Assembly (NCBI GenBank): GCA_937873135.1
Contig: CALMVQ010000327.1
Span: 1-41,949, forward strand
Length of the DNA: 41,949 nucleotides
Direction of reading: 5' to 3'
DNA from: an uncultured Scytonema sp.
Lineage (GTDB): Bacteria > Cyanobacteriota > Cyanobacteriia > Cyanobacteriales > Nostocaceae
Shown: positions 1-7,671 of the stretch, piece by piece
How positions within the stretch are numbered: the stretch's first letter is position 1
How the letters are laid out: every line of letters starts with the position of its first letter
Notes under the pieces: generated by a model
Told to the model about the DNA's origin: nothing
Databases searched by the model: none
The model's input: only the letters and a program-made list of their open reading frames with translations
Program-made: the position numbers and the translations under genes

Positions 1-418
1 ATCACTACGTATTATCTCGTAGTTTTTTTCAGAAATCAAATATGATTCCTATATGCCTCAACTCTATTCTTTTTTCGTTTCTAGGAAATTGCTGCTTAAT
101 AAAATAGTATATGGACATAAGGCGCTGCTGTCCATCTATTACAAGAAATCTATTTCTTGCTTCTTCATAAAGAAATATCTGCGGTACAGGGAGACCAATA
201 ATTATGGATTCAATTAGTTTTGATGACCTCTTGATATCCCAAACATAATTACGCTGAAATCCTGGAATTATCACTGCACCCGATTCAATGAAGTCAAACA
301 TAGTTTTGATGTTAAAATCATTTGGTGATGTAGTTATGTCATATTCCTTAATACTAAATAAATCTTCATCTTGAGCATCGTCCTCACGCCAATTTTCGCT
401 ATCTTTTAAGACTTCCAT
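1..418 (-). pseudogene. DUF262 (GmrSD/ParB-like) protein, 5' part, frameshifted
   Basis: This is the N-terminal part of a DUF262-domain protein. The family is related to ParB/Srx-like nucleotide hydrolases and includes the GmrS half of type IV restriction enzymes. The segment has the usual family opening, 'IPGFQRNYVW' near residue 52, and the diagnostic 'IDGQQR' motif near residue 94 that forms the nucleotide-binding site. The frame stops at 29-31 after 129 residues, far short of the usual several hundred. Just past that point another frame is open to the window edge and reads SYLISEKNYEIIRSD. One base indel near position 45 would join the two, so I read this as a frameshifted gene whose remainder lies outside the window. 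The family is well supported. Loss of function is inferred, because a sequencing error would look the same. Confidence 0.7.
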
Positions 419-634
419 TTCTTTTTTCGGTAGTTGATAATTTGAGTGCTTGGGGTTAATTTAGTATAAACATATTTTAACCTGCAAGAAACTGTAATAA
501 TACGCAGAATGAAATATGAGGACACTACAGCAAAGAGCCAACTACTTAAAAAAGTCTTAGACATTCCAATCGCTCAGGTTAATTTTTCGTTACATACTTA
601 GCCTCATTTCCGCACCCCGTGTACTAGTCCGATC

Positions 635-1246
635 TCAAAGAGGAGATCCCTGCTTACAATAGCGTAGGTGCTTTGATGGCACATAACCAAAGAAAGGAGC
701 CGTAATTGGCACCCAACCATTTCTTCCCCGCTTCTCAATTAGAACATTTCGGCGATTGGAAACAAATCCAACACGGGCGGCATTTATCGAAGGCGATCGC
801 CGCACAACAAGCCCCGCCTTGGTGACAACCTGACGGCAGAAGTTTTGTTCCGAGGGAGTCCCCTCTGCGTGGCATGAACCTAGATAATCAGTTTGTGAGA
901 TGTAGCCTTGCGTAGGAGACGAAATTCCTACCCAGCCGTTTTTACCACTGTTTCGGATTGTGACTTGTTGTCCATAATCTAAAAGAGTCACCACAGAACT
1001 GTTAAGTGTAGGTTTTCGCATGACGTAAAGACCATTTCTTGCCAACACCTGACGACAGCTTCCTGAGTATTTCGCCAGTTGATATTCACCCTGTTTTTTC
1101 TGCAATGTCCTTTCTACAGAAGAAGATTGAATTCTTTGAAGATTATCTGTATTAACAGCGAAACTCTGAGTTGTAAAAATTGTTGCTGTCAACACGATCA
1201 CTGTCGTTAAGGTAGGATTTTTCCACTGCCAACCACTGTTTTTCAT
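635..1246 (-). CDS. secreted protein with two SH3 (SH3b) domains
   Basis: This is a 203-residue exported protein. Residues about 10-30 form a signal peptide: hydrophobic core TVIVLTATIF, then a small-residue cleavage region near SFA. The mature part holds two similar bacterial SH3 domains, about residues 64-124 and 137-196. Each has the 'GL.VRR.P' / 'V....R.GWV' pattern, and each opens at and ends near a cysteine (CRQV...GSC and CRQV...RYC), suggesting one disulfide per domain. SH3b domains usually bind peptidoglycan or a protein partner, and no enzymatic domain is present. An envelope or periplasmic adaptor role is likely but unproven. It is transcribed divergently from the nuclease-like gene, with only 55 bp between the two starts. 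Confidence 0.75.
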   Translation of the reverse strand: MKNSGWQWKNPTLTTVIVLTATIFTTQSFAVNTDNLQRIQSSSVERTLQKKQGEYQLAKYSGSCRQVLARNGLYVMRKPTLNSSVVTLLDYGQQVTIRNSGKNGWVGISSPTQGYISQTDYLGSCHAEGTPSEQNFCRQVVTKAGLVVRRSPSINAARVGFVSNRRNVLIEKRGRNGWVPITAPFFGYVPSKHLRYCKQGSPL

Positions 1247-1301
1247 GATACTCTTTACTATAAAGCATAATTGTGCTATATGTTTCTGCTAATCTAAAAG
1301 G

Positions 1302-2126
1302 ATGCTGTCAATTCAAACTCAACTCTTGCGACTTTCACAAGGACAACTGAATGTCCTAGAACGTTGTCCCCGTCAGTTCCAACACACCTATTTAGAACAA
1401 CTTCATTCTCCCTTAGATCCAGAACATGAGGAACGGCAGGCTTTAGGAAGTCGCTTTCACCTGCTGATGCAACAGAGGGAAATGGGTTTGCCAATTGATA
1501 CATTTCTGCAAGCAGATCCCATACTGCAAAGCTGGATGAACGCTTTTGCTTGTGCAGCACCAGAAATTTTAACGACAACTCTCAAGAGCGATTTTCGTGA
1601 AAGCGAACACTACCGCACCCTACAAGTTCAAGACTATTTGCTCACGGTTATCTACGATTTATTGATAGCAGATAATCAGTATGCACAAATTCTTGACTGG
1701 AAAACTTATCCTAAACTACCAAATAAACGCAAATTAGAACAGAACTGGCAAACACGTCTTTATCTGTATGTATTGGCTGAAACCAGCAATTATTTACCAG
1801 AAAGTATTTCGATGATTTACTGGTTTGTTCAATCTGAAGGTAAACCGCAAAGTATTAAGTTTAGTTACAATACAGCCCAGCACGAGCAAACAGCGAAGCG
1901 ACTTAGCCGATTGTTAAACAAGCTAACCAATTGGCTGAAAAGTTACTACCAAGGAGAACAATTTCCGCAAGTTCCAGAGGGTAACAAAGCTTGTGAATAT
2001 TGTCAGTATACAACGCGCTGCAATCGCTCTGGAAGCGATTCTGAATCAATGTCTGCGGTAAATCCTGACTATGGAGTAGACACGACTCTACTAAATCTCG
2101 CTAGCATTCAGGAAGTATCCTTATGA
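1302..2126 (+). CDS. PD-(D/E)XK nuclease-like protein with Cas4/AddB-type cysteines
   Basis: This 274-residue protein has the layout of the Cas4/RecB-type PD-(D/E)XK superfamily. It contains a helix with His53 in 'RFHLLMQ', an acidic strand around Asp119 ('TVIYDLLI'), the signature 'DWKT' (Asp132, Lys134) and a following 'QTRLYLY' helix (Gln150). One early cysteine (Cys22 in 'RCPRQF') and three late ones (Cys231, Cys234, Cys240 in 'CEYCQYTTRC') match the four ligands of the [4Fe-4S] cluster in Cas4 and AddB nucleases. No cas genes are nearby, so a repair or housekeeping nuclease is more likely than CRISPR adaptation. The start is chosen because the family motif 'LSQGQLNVLERCPR' follows directly. 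The purine-rich AAAAGG is unusually close to the ATG. The superfamily is confident and the role is unknown. Confidence 0.8.
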   Translation: MLSIQTQLLRLSQGQLNVLERCPRQFQHTYLEQLHSPLDPEHEERQALGSRFHLLMQQREMGLPIDTFLQADPILQSWMNAFACAAPEILTTTLKSDFRESEHYRTLQVQDYLLTVIYDLLIADNQYAQILDWKTYPKLPNKRKLEQNWQTRLYLYVLAETSNYLPESISMIYWFVQSEGKPQSIKFSYNTAQHEQTAKRLSRLLNKLTNWLKSYYQGEQFPQVPEGNKACEYCQYTTRCNRSGSDSESMSAVNPDYGVDTTLLNLASIQEVSL

Positions 2127-2227
2127 AAGGAGTGATTATAAGGAAAAAACAGCCAGGAAATCCATAATCTTCTCCTGATTCCTTACTTTTTATACATAAG
2201 GATCTAACAAACTCTCAATTATGTTTT

Positions 2228-2869
2228 ATGCACTTTAATGAAAATAATGCAGTTTATGTCCGTGAATTAGGAATTGATGACATTGCTCCTGTTTACCACT
2301 TGGGTGAGGATTTATTTACCAGCGATCTATATCCTTACTTGTACAGAACTTGGGATGAATGGGAGGTGATTGGACTTTACAATACAGATCCAGAATACTG
2401 CCTCGTTGCGGAAATAGATGGAGAATTAGCCGGATTTATTTTGGGAACCATTATTACCAAAGCTTCTTGGACTTACGGATACATTCTCTGGTTAGGAGTT
2501 GATCCTAAGTTTCAGCGTCAGCGAGTGGGAGATAAACTAGTTGATAAAGTCATTGCTCACATGATCGAAGATGGAGCACGGTTCATGCTCGTAGATACAG
2601 ATCCCACTAACGTCCCTGCAGTGAAATTTTTCACTCGCAAAGGATTTGGAAATATTCACCAGCATGTCTTTTTGTCAATGAATTTAAGCAAGCACGAACA
2701 CTATGGCAGGCTGATCGATTACGAACATCAAAAAGCTGAAAGGGCAGGTTACAGGCGATCGCGTCCTGCTGCCATACGTGGCAATCGTAAGTCTGATGGA
2801 ATTGTGAGTGAAGTTGCCTTGAATACCTTGGTGAGCGATCAGACCACCGAGGAACAAGCACCAGTATAA
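2228..2869 (+). CDS. GNAT-family N-acetyltransferase (RimI-like)
   Basis: This is a 213-residue GNAT acetyltransferase. It carries the acetyl-CoA-binding motif A about residues 90-108 ('WLGVDPKFQRQRVGDKLV', the Q/R-x-x-G-x-G/A type loop) and motif B near 'NVPAVKFFTRKGF'. The N-terminal part ('VRELGIDDIAPVYHLGEDLF') and the aromatic-rich 'LYPYLYRTWDEWEV' are typical of cyanobacterial RimI-like proteins. The substrate cannot be read from sequence. The C-terminal 55 residues are basic, then polar, and probably disordered. An earlier ATG at 2221 is followed by a stop after five codons, so 2228 is the usable start. It lies between the nuclease-like gene and recJ on the same strand, but the gaps (about 100 and 86 bp) do not force an operon. 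Confidence 0.85.
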   Translation: MHFNENNAVYVRELGIDDIAPVYHLGEDLFTSDLYPYLYRTWDEWEVIGLYNTDPEYCLVAEIDGELAGFILGTIITKASWTYGYILWLGVDPKFQRQRVGDKLVDKVIAHMIEDGARFMLVDTDPTNVPAVKFFTRKGFGNIHQHVFLSMNLSKHEHYGRLIDYEHQKAERAGYRRSRPAAIRGNRKSDGIVSEVALNTLVSDQTTEEQAPV

Positions 2870-2880
2870 GTTTGTTTGTG

Positions 2881-2925
2881 AGCAGATGTAGAGACCCTCC
2901 GCTTTGAAGCGTTTTTACATCTCAC
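2881..2925. repeat. small palindromic element before recJ
   Basis: AGATGTA and TACATCT flank an inner hairpin (CGCTTTGAAGCG) in the gap between the acetyltransferase gene and recJ. It resembles the short GTAGAGAC-type palindromes common in filamentous cyanobacteria. It could act as a weak terminator or mRNA stabiliser, but there is no proper T-run. Confidence 0.4.
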
Positions 2926-2955
2926 TCTGGAGATACAACACTCAGAACTTAGGAT

Positions 2956-5397
2956 ATGTCAGAACAACAGTGGATTCTTACAGCAACAGAACAACCGCCT
3001 GAGTGGTTCGTGCAAGCGGTGAAAAAGTACGTACCCCTATCAGGTGGACATTTTGCAGCGCAGTTGTTGTGGCAAAGGGGAATACAAGAATACTCTCAAA
3101 TAGCAGCCTTTGTCAACCCCCTCACCTATCAATCTGCGAGTCCGTTTGAATTTGGGGAAGAAATGCTTTTAGCAGTGAAACGGTTACAACTTTCACGCGA
3201 CACAGGGGAAAAAATCGCTATTTGGGGAGACTTTGATGCCGACGGCATCACCTCTACTGCTGTGCTGTGGGATGGATTAGGACAGTTTTTCGACCAAAAC
3301 GAACAGTTAAATTATTACATTCCTAACCGCTTAACAGAATCCCATGGTCTCAACCGTGCAGGCATTGAGCGCCTCGCGCAACAAGGATTTCAGCTAATTG
3401 TAACTTGCGACACGGGTAGTACTAATATCAGTGAAATTAGTTATGCTCAGCAACTGGGCATAGATATTATAGTCACAGACCACCACACGCTCCCTCCAGA
3501 ACGTCCAGCTGTAACGGCAATTATCAATCCTCGATATTTACCAACGACACATCCACTGTTTCACCTTTCTGGAGTCGCCGTAGCTTACAAGTTAGTCGAG
3601 GCTTTTTATCAAACCTTGCCAAATGTCCCTCAACAACCATTAGAAGATTTATTAGATTTAGTCGCGGTTGGGCTAATTGCTGACTTAGTACAGCTAAGTG
3701 GAGATTGTCGCTATTTAGCGCAGTTGGGAATTCAACGACTGCAAGAAGATTTTAAACAGGTCCCAGCAGCGCGGCGACGACCAGGGGTAGGAAGGTTATT
3801 GGAACTATGTCAGAAAAGTGGCGATCGCCCCACAGATATTTCTTTCGGTCTTGGCCCCCGAATTAATGCTGTCAGTCGCATTCAAGGTGATGCCAGCTTG
3901 TGCGTGGAATTACTTACCAGCCGCGACCATAAGTTAGTCAACCGACTAGCAGACGTCACAGAACTCGCAAATACCCGTCGCAAGTCTTTACAAAAAGATG
4001 TTGCTCAGCAAGTCGCTCAAAAACTCACCCAACTCGATTTATCAACCACAAGCGTCATCGTCCTTGAAGATCCTCAATGGCCCGTAGGCGTTTTGGGCTT
4101 AGTGGCTGGGCAAGTTGCACAAGAAACAGGCCGTCCAACAATTTTATTAAGTACAGAAGGAGTAGGAAGTGAGGGACAAGGGGACAAGGAAGATTCAGGA
4201 GCATCTCTCCTTCTTGCCCGTGGTTCCGCTCGTTCAGTCAACTCGGTCGATTTATACCAATTGATGAAAGAGCAAGCCCATCTGTTGCATCGATTTGGTG
4301 GACATCCGTTTGCAGCAGGGTTGAGTCTTCCATTAGAAAATCTTCCTTTATTTACAGAGGCGATTAACCAGCAGTTACGACAATTTTTAAGAGGTGCAAA
4401 CTTAACACCAACGGTGCAAACTGACTTGACGGTAACAGTAGCCGATTTGGGCAAAGAGTTATTTTTAGAACTTAAACTGCTAGAACCATGCGGGATGGGA
4501 AACCCCGTTCCTAAACTGCTGATTCAAAACTGCTGGTTTCAAAATGCTTGGCATCGCAATCAGCAAGATTCACAGGGGAAAAAGGTACAATACATTAAAG
4601 CAGAGTTTGACATTCTCGATGACTCCAGCCTCAGCCCTTTTCCCGGTGTATGGTGGGGACACTATAAAGATGATTTGCCAGCTTCGAGATGTGATTGTAT
4701 AGCAGAACTGGACTATAACACTTTCAAAAAACGCTATGAAATCCGACTGATAGCAGTGCGTCCCTGTGTAGCAGCACTCAGCAACGCTCGTAGCCTCAAC
4801 GGGGAATCTCACCGCACGGCGTACTCAGCACTCATTTTAGATTGGCGTGATCTCCCAAATGAAAAACACTTAGGACTCAGCAACACCAGTCGCCTCAACT
4901 TTGGGAACCAAAGCACGGCGCAGGCTTCTCAAGACTCAGCACTTTTGCTCAAAGAGTGTCCGACTAGTTGGGAAGATTTACGTGCTTGGATGAGGCGATC
5001 GCTTCACAATCGACAGCCTTTGGCAATAGCTTGGTCTAAACCAAACCAAGAATCACCAGAGCAAATCTGGCTGACGTTGGTGGGAATTGCCAAATATCTA
5101 AGTCGCACAAATCAACCTGTAACCCGTGTTCAAATTTTAGAAAAACTTGGGATCAAAGATCAAACTTTACACTTAGGATTCAAAGCCCTAAAGTTGTTAG
5201 GATTGAGTGTGAAAACACAAGAGCGTTATTTGCTATTCACCCAGAATTCAATTTGTGAACAAACACTTGTAGAAATTGCGATCGCACAATTTTTAGCTGC
5301 TATCCGCGAAGAACAATTTCAGAGAGAGTATTTTGCTGAAGTCCCGCTATCAACTATTCAAGCAGTTGCCGCACAAGCTGCTTTCAATCCCCATTAA
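2956..5397 (+). CDS. recJ: single-stranded-DNA-specific exonuclease RecJ
   Basis: RecJ is a 5'-3' single-strand exonuclease of mismatch, base-excision and recombination repair. The DHH catalytic core is clear: motif I 'WGDFDADGITS' about residues 90-100, motif II 'VTCDTGS', motif III 'TDHHTLPPE' near 175, and a further motif 'LVAVGLIADLV'. A DHHA1 domain follows, with 'GGHPFAAGLSL' near residue 447, and an OB-like region comes after it. At 813 residues it is longer than most RecJ proteins. The extra length includes two serine/asparagine-rich patches, 'ALSNARSLNGESHR' and '[16 protein letters not shown]', encoded by inserted repeat elements at 4775-4833 and 4873-4943. Both keep the frame open, so the enzyme is probably functional with extra surface loops. 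The start follows a purine-rich stretch 'GAACTTAGG'. Confidence 0.93.
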   Translation: MSEQQWILTATEQPPEWFVQAVKKYVPLSGGHFAAQLLWQRGIQEYSQIAAFVNPLTYQSASPFEFGEEMLLAVKRLQLSRDTGEKIAIWGDFDADGITSTAVLWDGLGQFFDQNEQLNYYIPNRLTESHGLNRAGIERLAQQGFQLIVTCDTGSTNISEISYAQQLGIDIIVTDHHTLPPERPAVTAIINPRYLPTTHPLFHLSGVAVAYKLVEAFYQTLPNVPQQPLEDLLDLVAVGLIADLVQLSGDCRYLAQLGIQRLQEDFKQVPAARRRPGVGRLLELCQKSGDRPTDISFGLGPRINAVSRIQGDASLCVELLTSRDHKLVNRLADVTELANTRRKSLQKDVAQQVAQKLTQLDLSTTSVIVLEDPQWPVGVLGLVAGQVAQETGRPTILLSTEGVGSEGQGDKEDSGASLLLARGSARSVNSVDLYQLMKEQAHLLHRFGGHPFAAGLSLPLENLPLFTEAINQQLRQFLRGANLTPTVQTDLTVTVADLGKELFLELKLLEPCGMGNPVPKLLIQNCWFQNAWHRNQQDSQGKKVQYIKAEFDILDDSSLSPFPGVWWGHYKDDLPASRCDCIAELDYNTFKKRYEIRLIAVRPCVAALSNARSLNGESHRTAYSALILDWRDLPNEKHLGLSNTSRLNFGNQSTAQASQDSALLLKECPTSWEDLRAWMRRSLHNRQPLAIAWSKPNQESPEQIWLTLVGIAKYLSRTNQPVTRVQILEKLGIKDQTLHLGFKALKLLGLSVKTQERYLLFTQNSICEQTLVEIAIAQFLAAIREEQFQREYFAEVPLSTIQAVAAQAAFNPH
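4775..4833 (+). repeat. in-frame dispersed repeat, recJ copy 1 (diverged)
   Basis: This copy begins and ends with CTCAGCA-type heptamers. Inside, it shares the order 'CTCAGCAAC ... CCTCAAC ... CACGGCG ... CTCAGCACT' with the second recJ element about 40 bp downstream, but the central hairpin sequence differs. It is translated without disturbing the recJ frame. Confidence 0.6.
4873..4943 (+). repeat. in-frame palindromic dispersed repeat, recJ copy 2
   Basis: The core at 4886-4921 is 36 bases identical to the complement of 30765-30800 inside narB. It contains the perfect hairpin CTTTGG-GAA-CCAAAG and is edged by ACTCAG heptamer-like sequence. It is read in the same orientation and frame in both genes ([11 protein letters not shown]). 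Confidence 0.85.
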
Positions 5398-5421
5398 CCT
5401 TAGCGGGTTAAGTTTGCGGTA
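5395..5421 (+). repeat. 27-bp direct repeat, left boundary of the decayed island
   Basis: This 27-bp sequence begins at the recJ stop codon (TAACCTTAGCGGG...TTTGCGGTA). It recurs at 10652-10678 in the same orientation with 25 of 27 positions identical. The two copies bracket the block of broken and foreign-looking genes. Confidence 0.7.
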
Positions 5422-5459
5422 CGTGATGAATGGCTTAGGAATGATTTAGGATTGCAATG

Positions 5460-5663
5460 TCAGTAATGCTCGAATGGATAGACATACACGGCTTTGTCCA
5501 CTCCACCATGAACAGTTAGATCCGCTTGTCGATCGCCATCTAAATTGAGTTCACGCACCATCACTCTCGCATTGACTGGCTCTTTGAAAATTCCAGTGCG
5601 AACGGTTTTCCCTTTCTATGTCACTTCACGCGGCAGTCCGACGTTGACAGAGATGAGTTGCAT
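5460..5663 (-). pseudogene. MOSC-domain protein (YiiM-like), N-terminal remnant
   Basis: From ATG 5663 the frame reads MQLISVNVGLPREVT, then TAG at 5616-5618. It resumes in the same frame with KGKTVRTGIFKEP, then VMVRELNLDGD, DLTVHGGVDKAV and YVYPFEHY before a stop at 5460. This is the start of a MOSC-domain protein of the YiiM type, a family that handles sulfur for molybdenum-cofactor enzymes or detoxifies N-hydroxylated compounds. In relatives a tryptophan normally follows 'REVT' (TGG to TAG here). The gene is also cut off after about one third of its usual length (roughly 210-230 residues), and the missing part contains the conserved MOSC cysteine. It is a double-hit pseudogene lying 19 bp downstream of the SDR stop on the same strand. 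Confidence 0.75.
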
Positions 5664-5682
5664 GATTTACTCCTTTTGGACT

Positions 5683-6435
5683 TCAAATCTGTGCCATACC
5701 GCCATCAACAAACAACTCGATGCCGTTCACAAAGCTGCTGTCATCTGAAGCCAGAAAAACAACCGCTTTGGCAATCTCATCGGGTGTGCCGACTCGCCCT
5801 AATGGAATAGTGACAGCTTGGTTATCCACAAATTCCTGCACCTGCTCATCACTAAGTCCCAGGAGATTGTAGCCAGGTGTGGGCACGACACCAGGGCTAA
5901 TGGCATTCACCCGAATCTTGCGCTCTTTGAGGTCGAGTGTCCAATTCCGAGCAAATGATCTCACGGCGGCTTTGGTAGCGCTGTAAACACTGAAAGCTGG
6001 CGTACCTTTTATAGAAGTAGTCGAAGCATTCAGGATAATAGAAGCGCCCTCTGGCAACAGTGGCAGTGCCTTTTGTACGGTGAACAGCAAACCTTTGACG
6101 TTTATGTTGAATGTTTTGTCAAAGTGTTCCTCAGTGATTGCTCCAAGTGGGGCAATTTGTGCACCGCCAGCATTAGCGAAGATGATATCGAGGTGTCCAA
6201 GCTCTTGCTTAATGGTGGCAAACAGACGATCGAGGTCTGCCAGATTAGAAACATCACTCTGTACAGCCGTAACATTTTTACCAATGGCTTCTACAGCAGC
6301 ATCCAGTTCGACTTGGCGACGACCCGTAATGTAAACATAGGCACCTTCAGCAACAAACTGTTTGGCAGTGGCAAGACCGATACCACTGTTGCCACCTGTG
6401 ATCAGGGCGATTTTTCCTTCCAGTTTTCTCATCAT
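5683..6435 (-). CDS. SDR-family NAD(P)-dependent oxidoreductase
   Basis: This is a complete classical short-chain dehydrogenase/reductase of 250 residues. It has the cofactor loop '[10 protein letters not shown]' (residues 13-22), 'DVSNLADLD', the 'NAGGA' strand motif near residue 90, a catalytic serine in 'NASTTS' near 138, the 'YSATK' catalytic Tyr/Lys near 151-155, 'SPGVV' and the C-terminal 'FVDGGM'. The substrate is unknown. The tandem ATG ATG start is preceded by AGAGGA. It lies in the same minus-strand cluster as a second, truncated SDR and a FAD monooxygenase, suggesting an acquired redox or detoxification cluster. It looks intact, unlike most of its neighbours. Confidence 0.85.
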   Translation of the reverse strand: MMRKLEGKIALITGGNSGIGLATAKQFVAEGAYVYITGRRQVELDAAVEAIGKNVTAVQSDVSNLADLDRLFATIKQELGHLDIIFANAGGAQIAPLGAITEEHFDKTFNINVKGLLFTVQKALPLLPEGASIILNASTTSIKGTPAFSVYSATKAAVRSFARNWTLDLKERKIRVNAISPGVVPTPGYNLLGLSDEQVQEFVDNQAVTIPLGRVGTPDEIAKAVVFLASDDSSFVNGIELFVDGGMAQI

Positions 6436-6473
6436 GCGAATCCTCTGATTGTTGGGTTTAAAGCGGTCAGTTG

Positions 6474-6755
6474 TTAATGGAGAGCGGAGTCAGGAGGAAG
6501 AATGGTCAGCCCGTATTGGGGAGCTAGGGTGATTTCTCCACGATGCGAGGCTTCCTCTCCACTAACTAATCTCTAAGGGAGATCTCCAGGTACACCCAGA
6601 ATTTCGTCGCCAATTTCGGTAGAGATGTGATTGAACAATGTTATATCAGGTGCCTCATTCTCGTTTAGCGTCCCTGTTGCTTCAATTAGTTGAGCAAAGG
6701 CACTGAGCGCAGAGACGACTAACCCGCGAGCTGGTAGATCGCTGAGTTGTCATGG
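6474..6755 (-). pseudogene. unidentified degenerate coding remnant
   Basis: One minus-strand frame reads LSDLPARGLVVSALSAF, QLIEATGTLNENEAPD and ITLFNHISTEIGDEI, then TAG at 6573-6575. It continues open as RLVSGEEASHRGEITLAPQ and [13 protein letters not shown] to a stop at 6474. The composition is coding-like. An ATG at 6751-6753 sits downstream of AGAAGG but in a different frame (MTTQ...), so at least one frameshift plus one nonsense mutation is implied. I do not recognise the family. It ends 39 bp upstream of the SDR start on the same strand. Confidence 0.4.
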
Positions 6756-6779
6756 AATAAATCCTTCTAATGATCCTAT

Positions 6780-7290
6780 CGCCGTTTTTCAACCAGAATT
6801 TCAGCTTGATCACAAAGTTTTTTAGAAGTCTTGCCACATGGAGATTTCAGCAAAACACTCCTAGATTGGGAAAGCACGTTTTAATACGCATTTCAGCTTC
6901 GGACGCTAGCCGAGAAGTTGGCGATCGCTCCACCAACGAATGCCGTTTGCCGCTGATTGGCGCGGGTTTAAACCCCTATTGTTACGTTCGTTTTCGCTCC
7001 TGCTTGTGATCTACTGAATTTTTGTGCAATATTACGTTGCCCAAATTGTGAAGAAATATTTCGCCAACAGTGTCTTCGCTACTTTTACCCCGACAAAGGA
7101 TTAAGCGATCGCTTTGAGGGTTGGAAAACAAATCAAACGAGAAATGCTGATTAAATCGATTGATTCTTAACCTCAGTGATAAGCAGGTATAATTTAGATG
7201 CGTTCGCCCTGGACTGGGGATGGGGTAATGCTGATCGCCACCTTGCCTGCATTTGGCACAAGACACCTTCTGCGCCCGGATGGATTAGCC
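6780..7290. other. about 500 bp without a convincing gene
   Basis: Only short frames are present, none with family motifs. A plus-strand patch near 7020-7140 reads CAILRCPNCEEIFRQQCLR and then DRFEGWKTNQT before a stop. It might be a scrap of a cysteine-containing gene but is too short to name. One HIP1 octamer at 6920 and another near 7104 suggest long residence in a cyanobacterial genome. Confidence 0.4.
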
Positions 7291-7671
7291 TTAGAACATG
7301 CCGCCATCAACCGCGAGCGTGCTGCCTGTGATGTATGAGGCGTCATCGGAAACTAGAAATGCCACCGCAGCGGCGATCTCTTCCGGTTGAGCCAGACGCT
7401 GCAATACTACCTGACTCTTGAGCAAAGCATCGGGCGATACGTTTTGTAGAGCTGGGTGAGTGTAGCGCTTGGCATTCTCTTGCGCCATGTCCGTTGCTGT
7501 GCCGCCAGGGGCGATCGCGTTGATGGTGATTCCACGTTCTCCTAACTCAGGAGCCAAGTTGAGTACCATTGCTGAAACTGCTGCTTTGCTGGCAGCGTAG
7601 AGCGTGTGATAGAAGACTGCAAACCGAGCACTGACTGAGGAAGTCAGCACGATCCGCCAATCAACGTCCCA
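7291..7671 (-). pseudogene. SDR-family oxidoreductase, 5'-deleted
   Basis: This is the C-terminal half of a short-chain dehydrogenase. It has the catalytic serine region 'IVLTSSVSA', the catalytic 'YAASK' Tyr/Lys pair, 'INAIAPGGTATDM' and the closing 'YITGSTLAVDGGMF'. The whole Rossmann cofactor-binding half (TGxxxGIG) is missing. Upstream of 'RIVLTSS' the frame runs into the 3' end of the FAD monooxygenase gene (junction near 7655-7660). A deletion therefore appears to have fused the two genes through a short GGCGGA-like sequence. A GTG at 7650 would allow a 119-residue product, but it could not bind NAD(P). Confidence 0.8.

Noticed and set aside
4074-4454. 126-codon minus-strand frame inside recJ
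   Set aside because: It is a shadow of the DHHA1 region of recJ, with cysteine/arginine-rich non-protein-like composition.
6073-6477. 134-codon plus-strand frame opposite the SDR gene
   Set aside because: It lies wholly antisense to an SDR with all catalytic motifs and has no recognisable domain.
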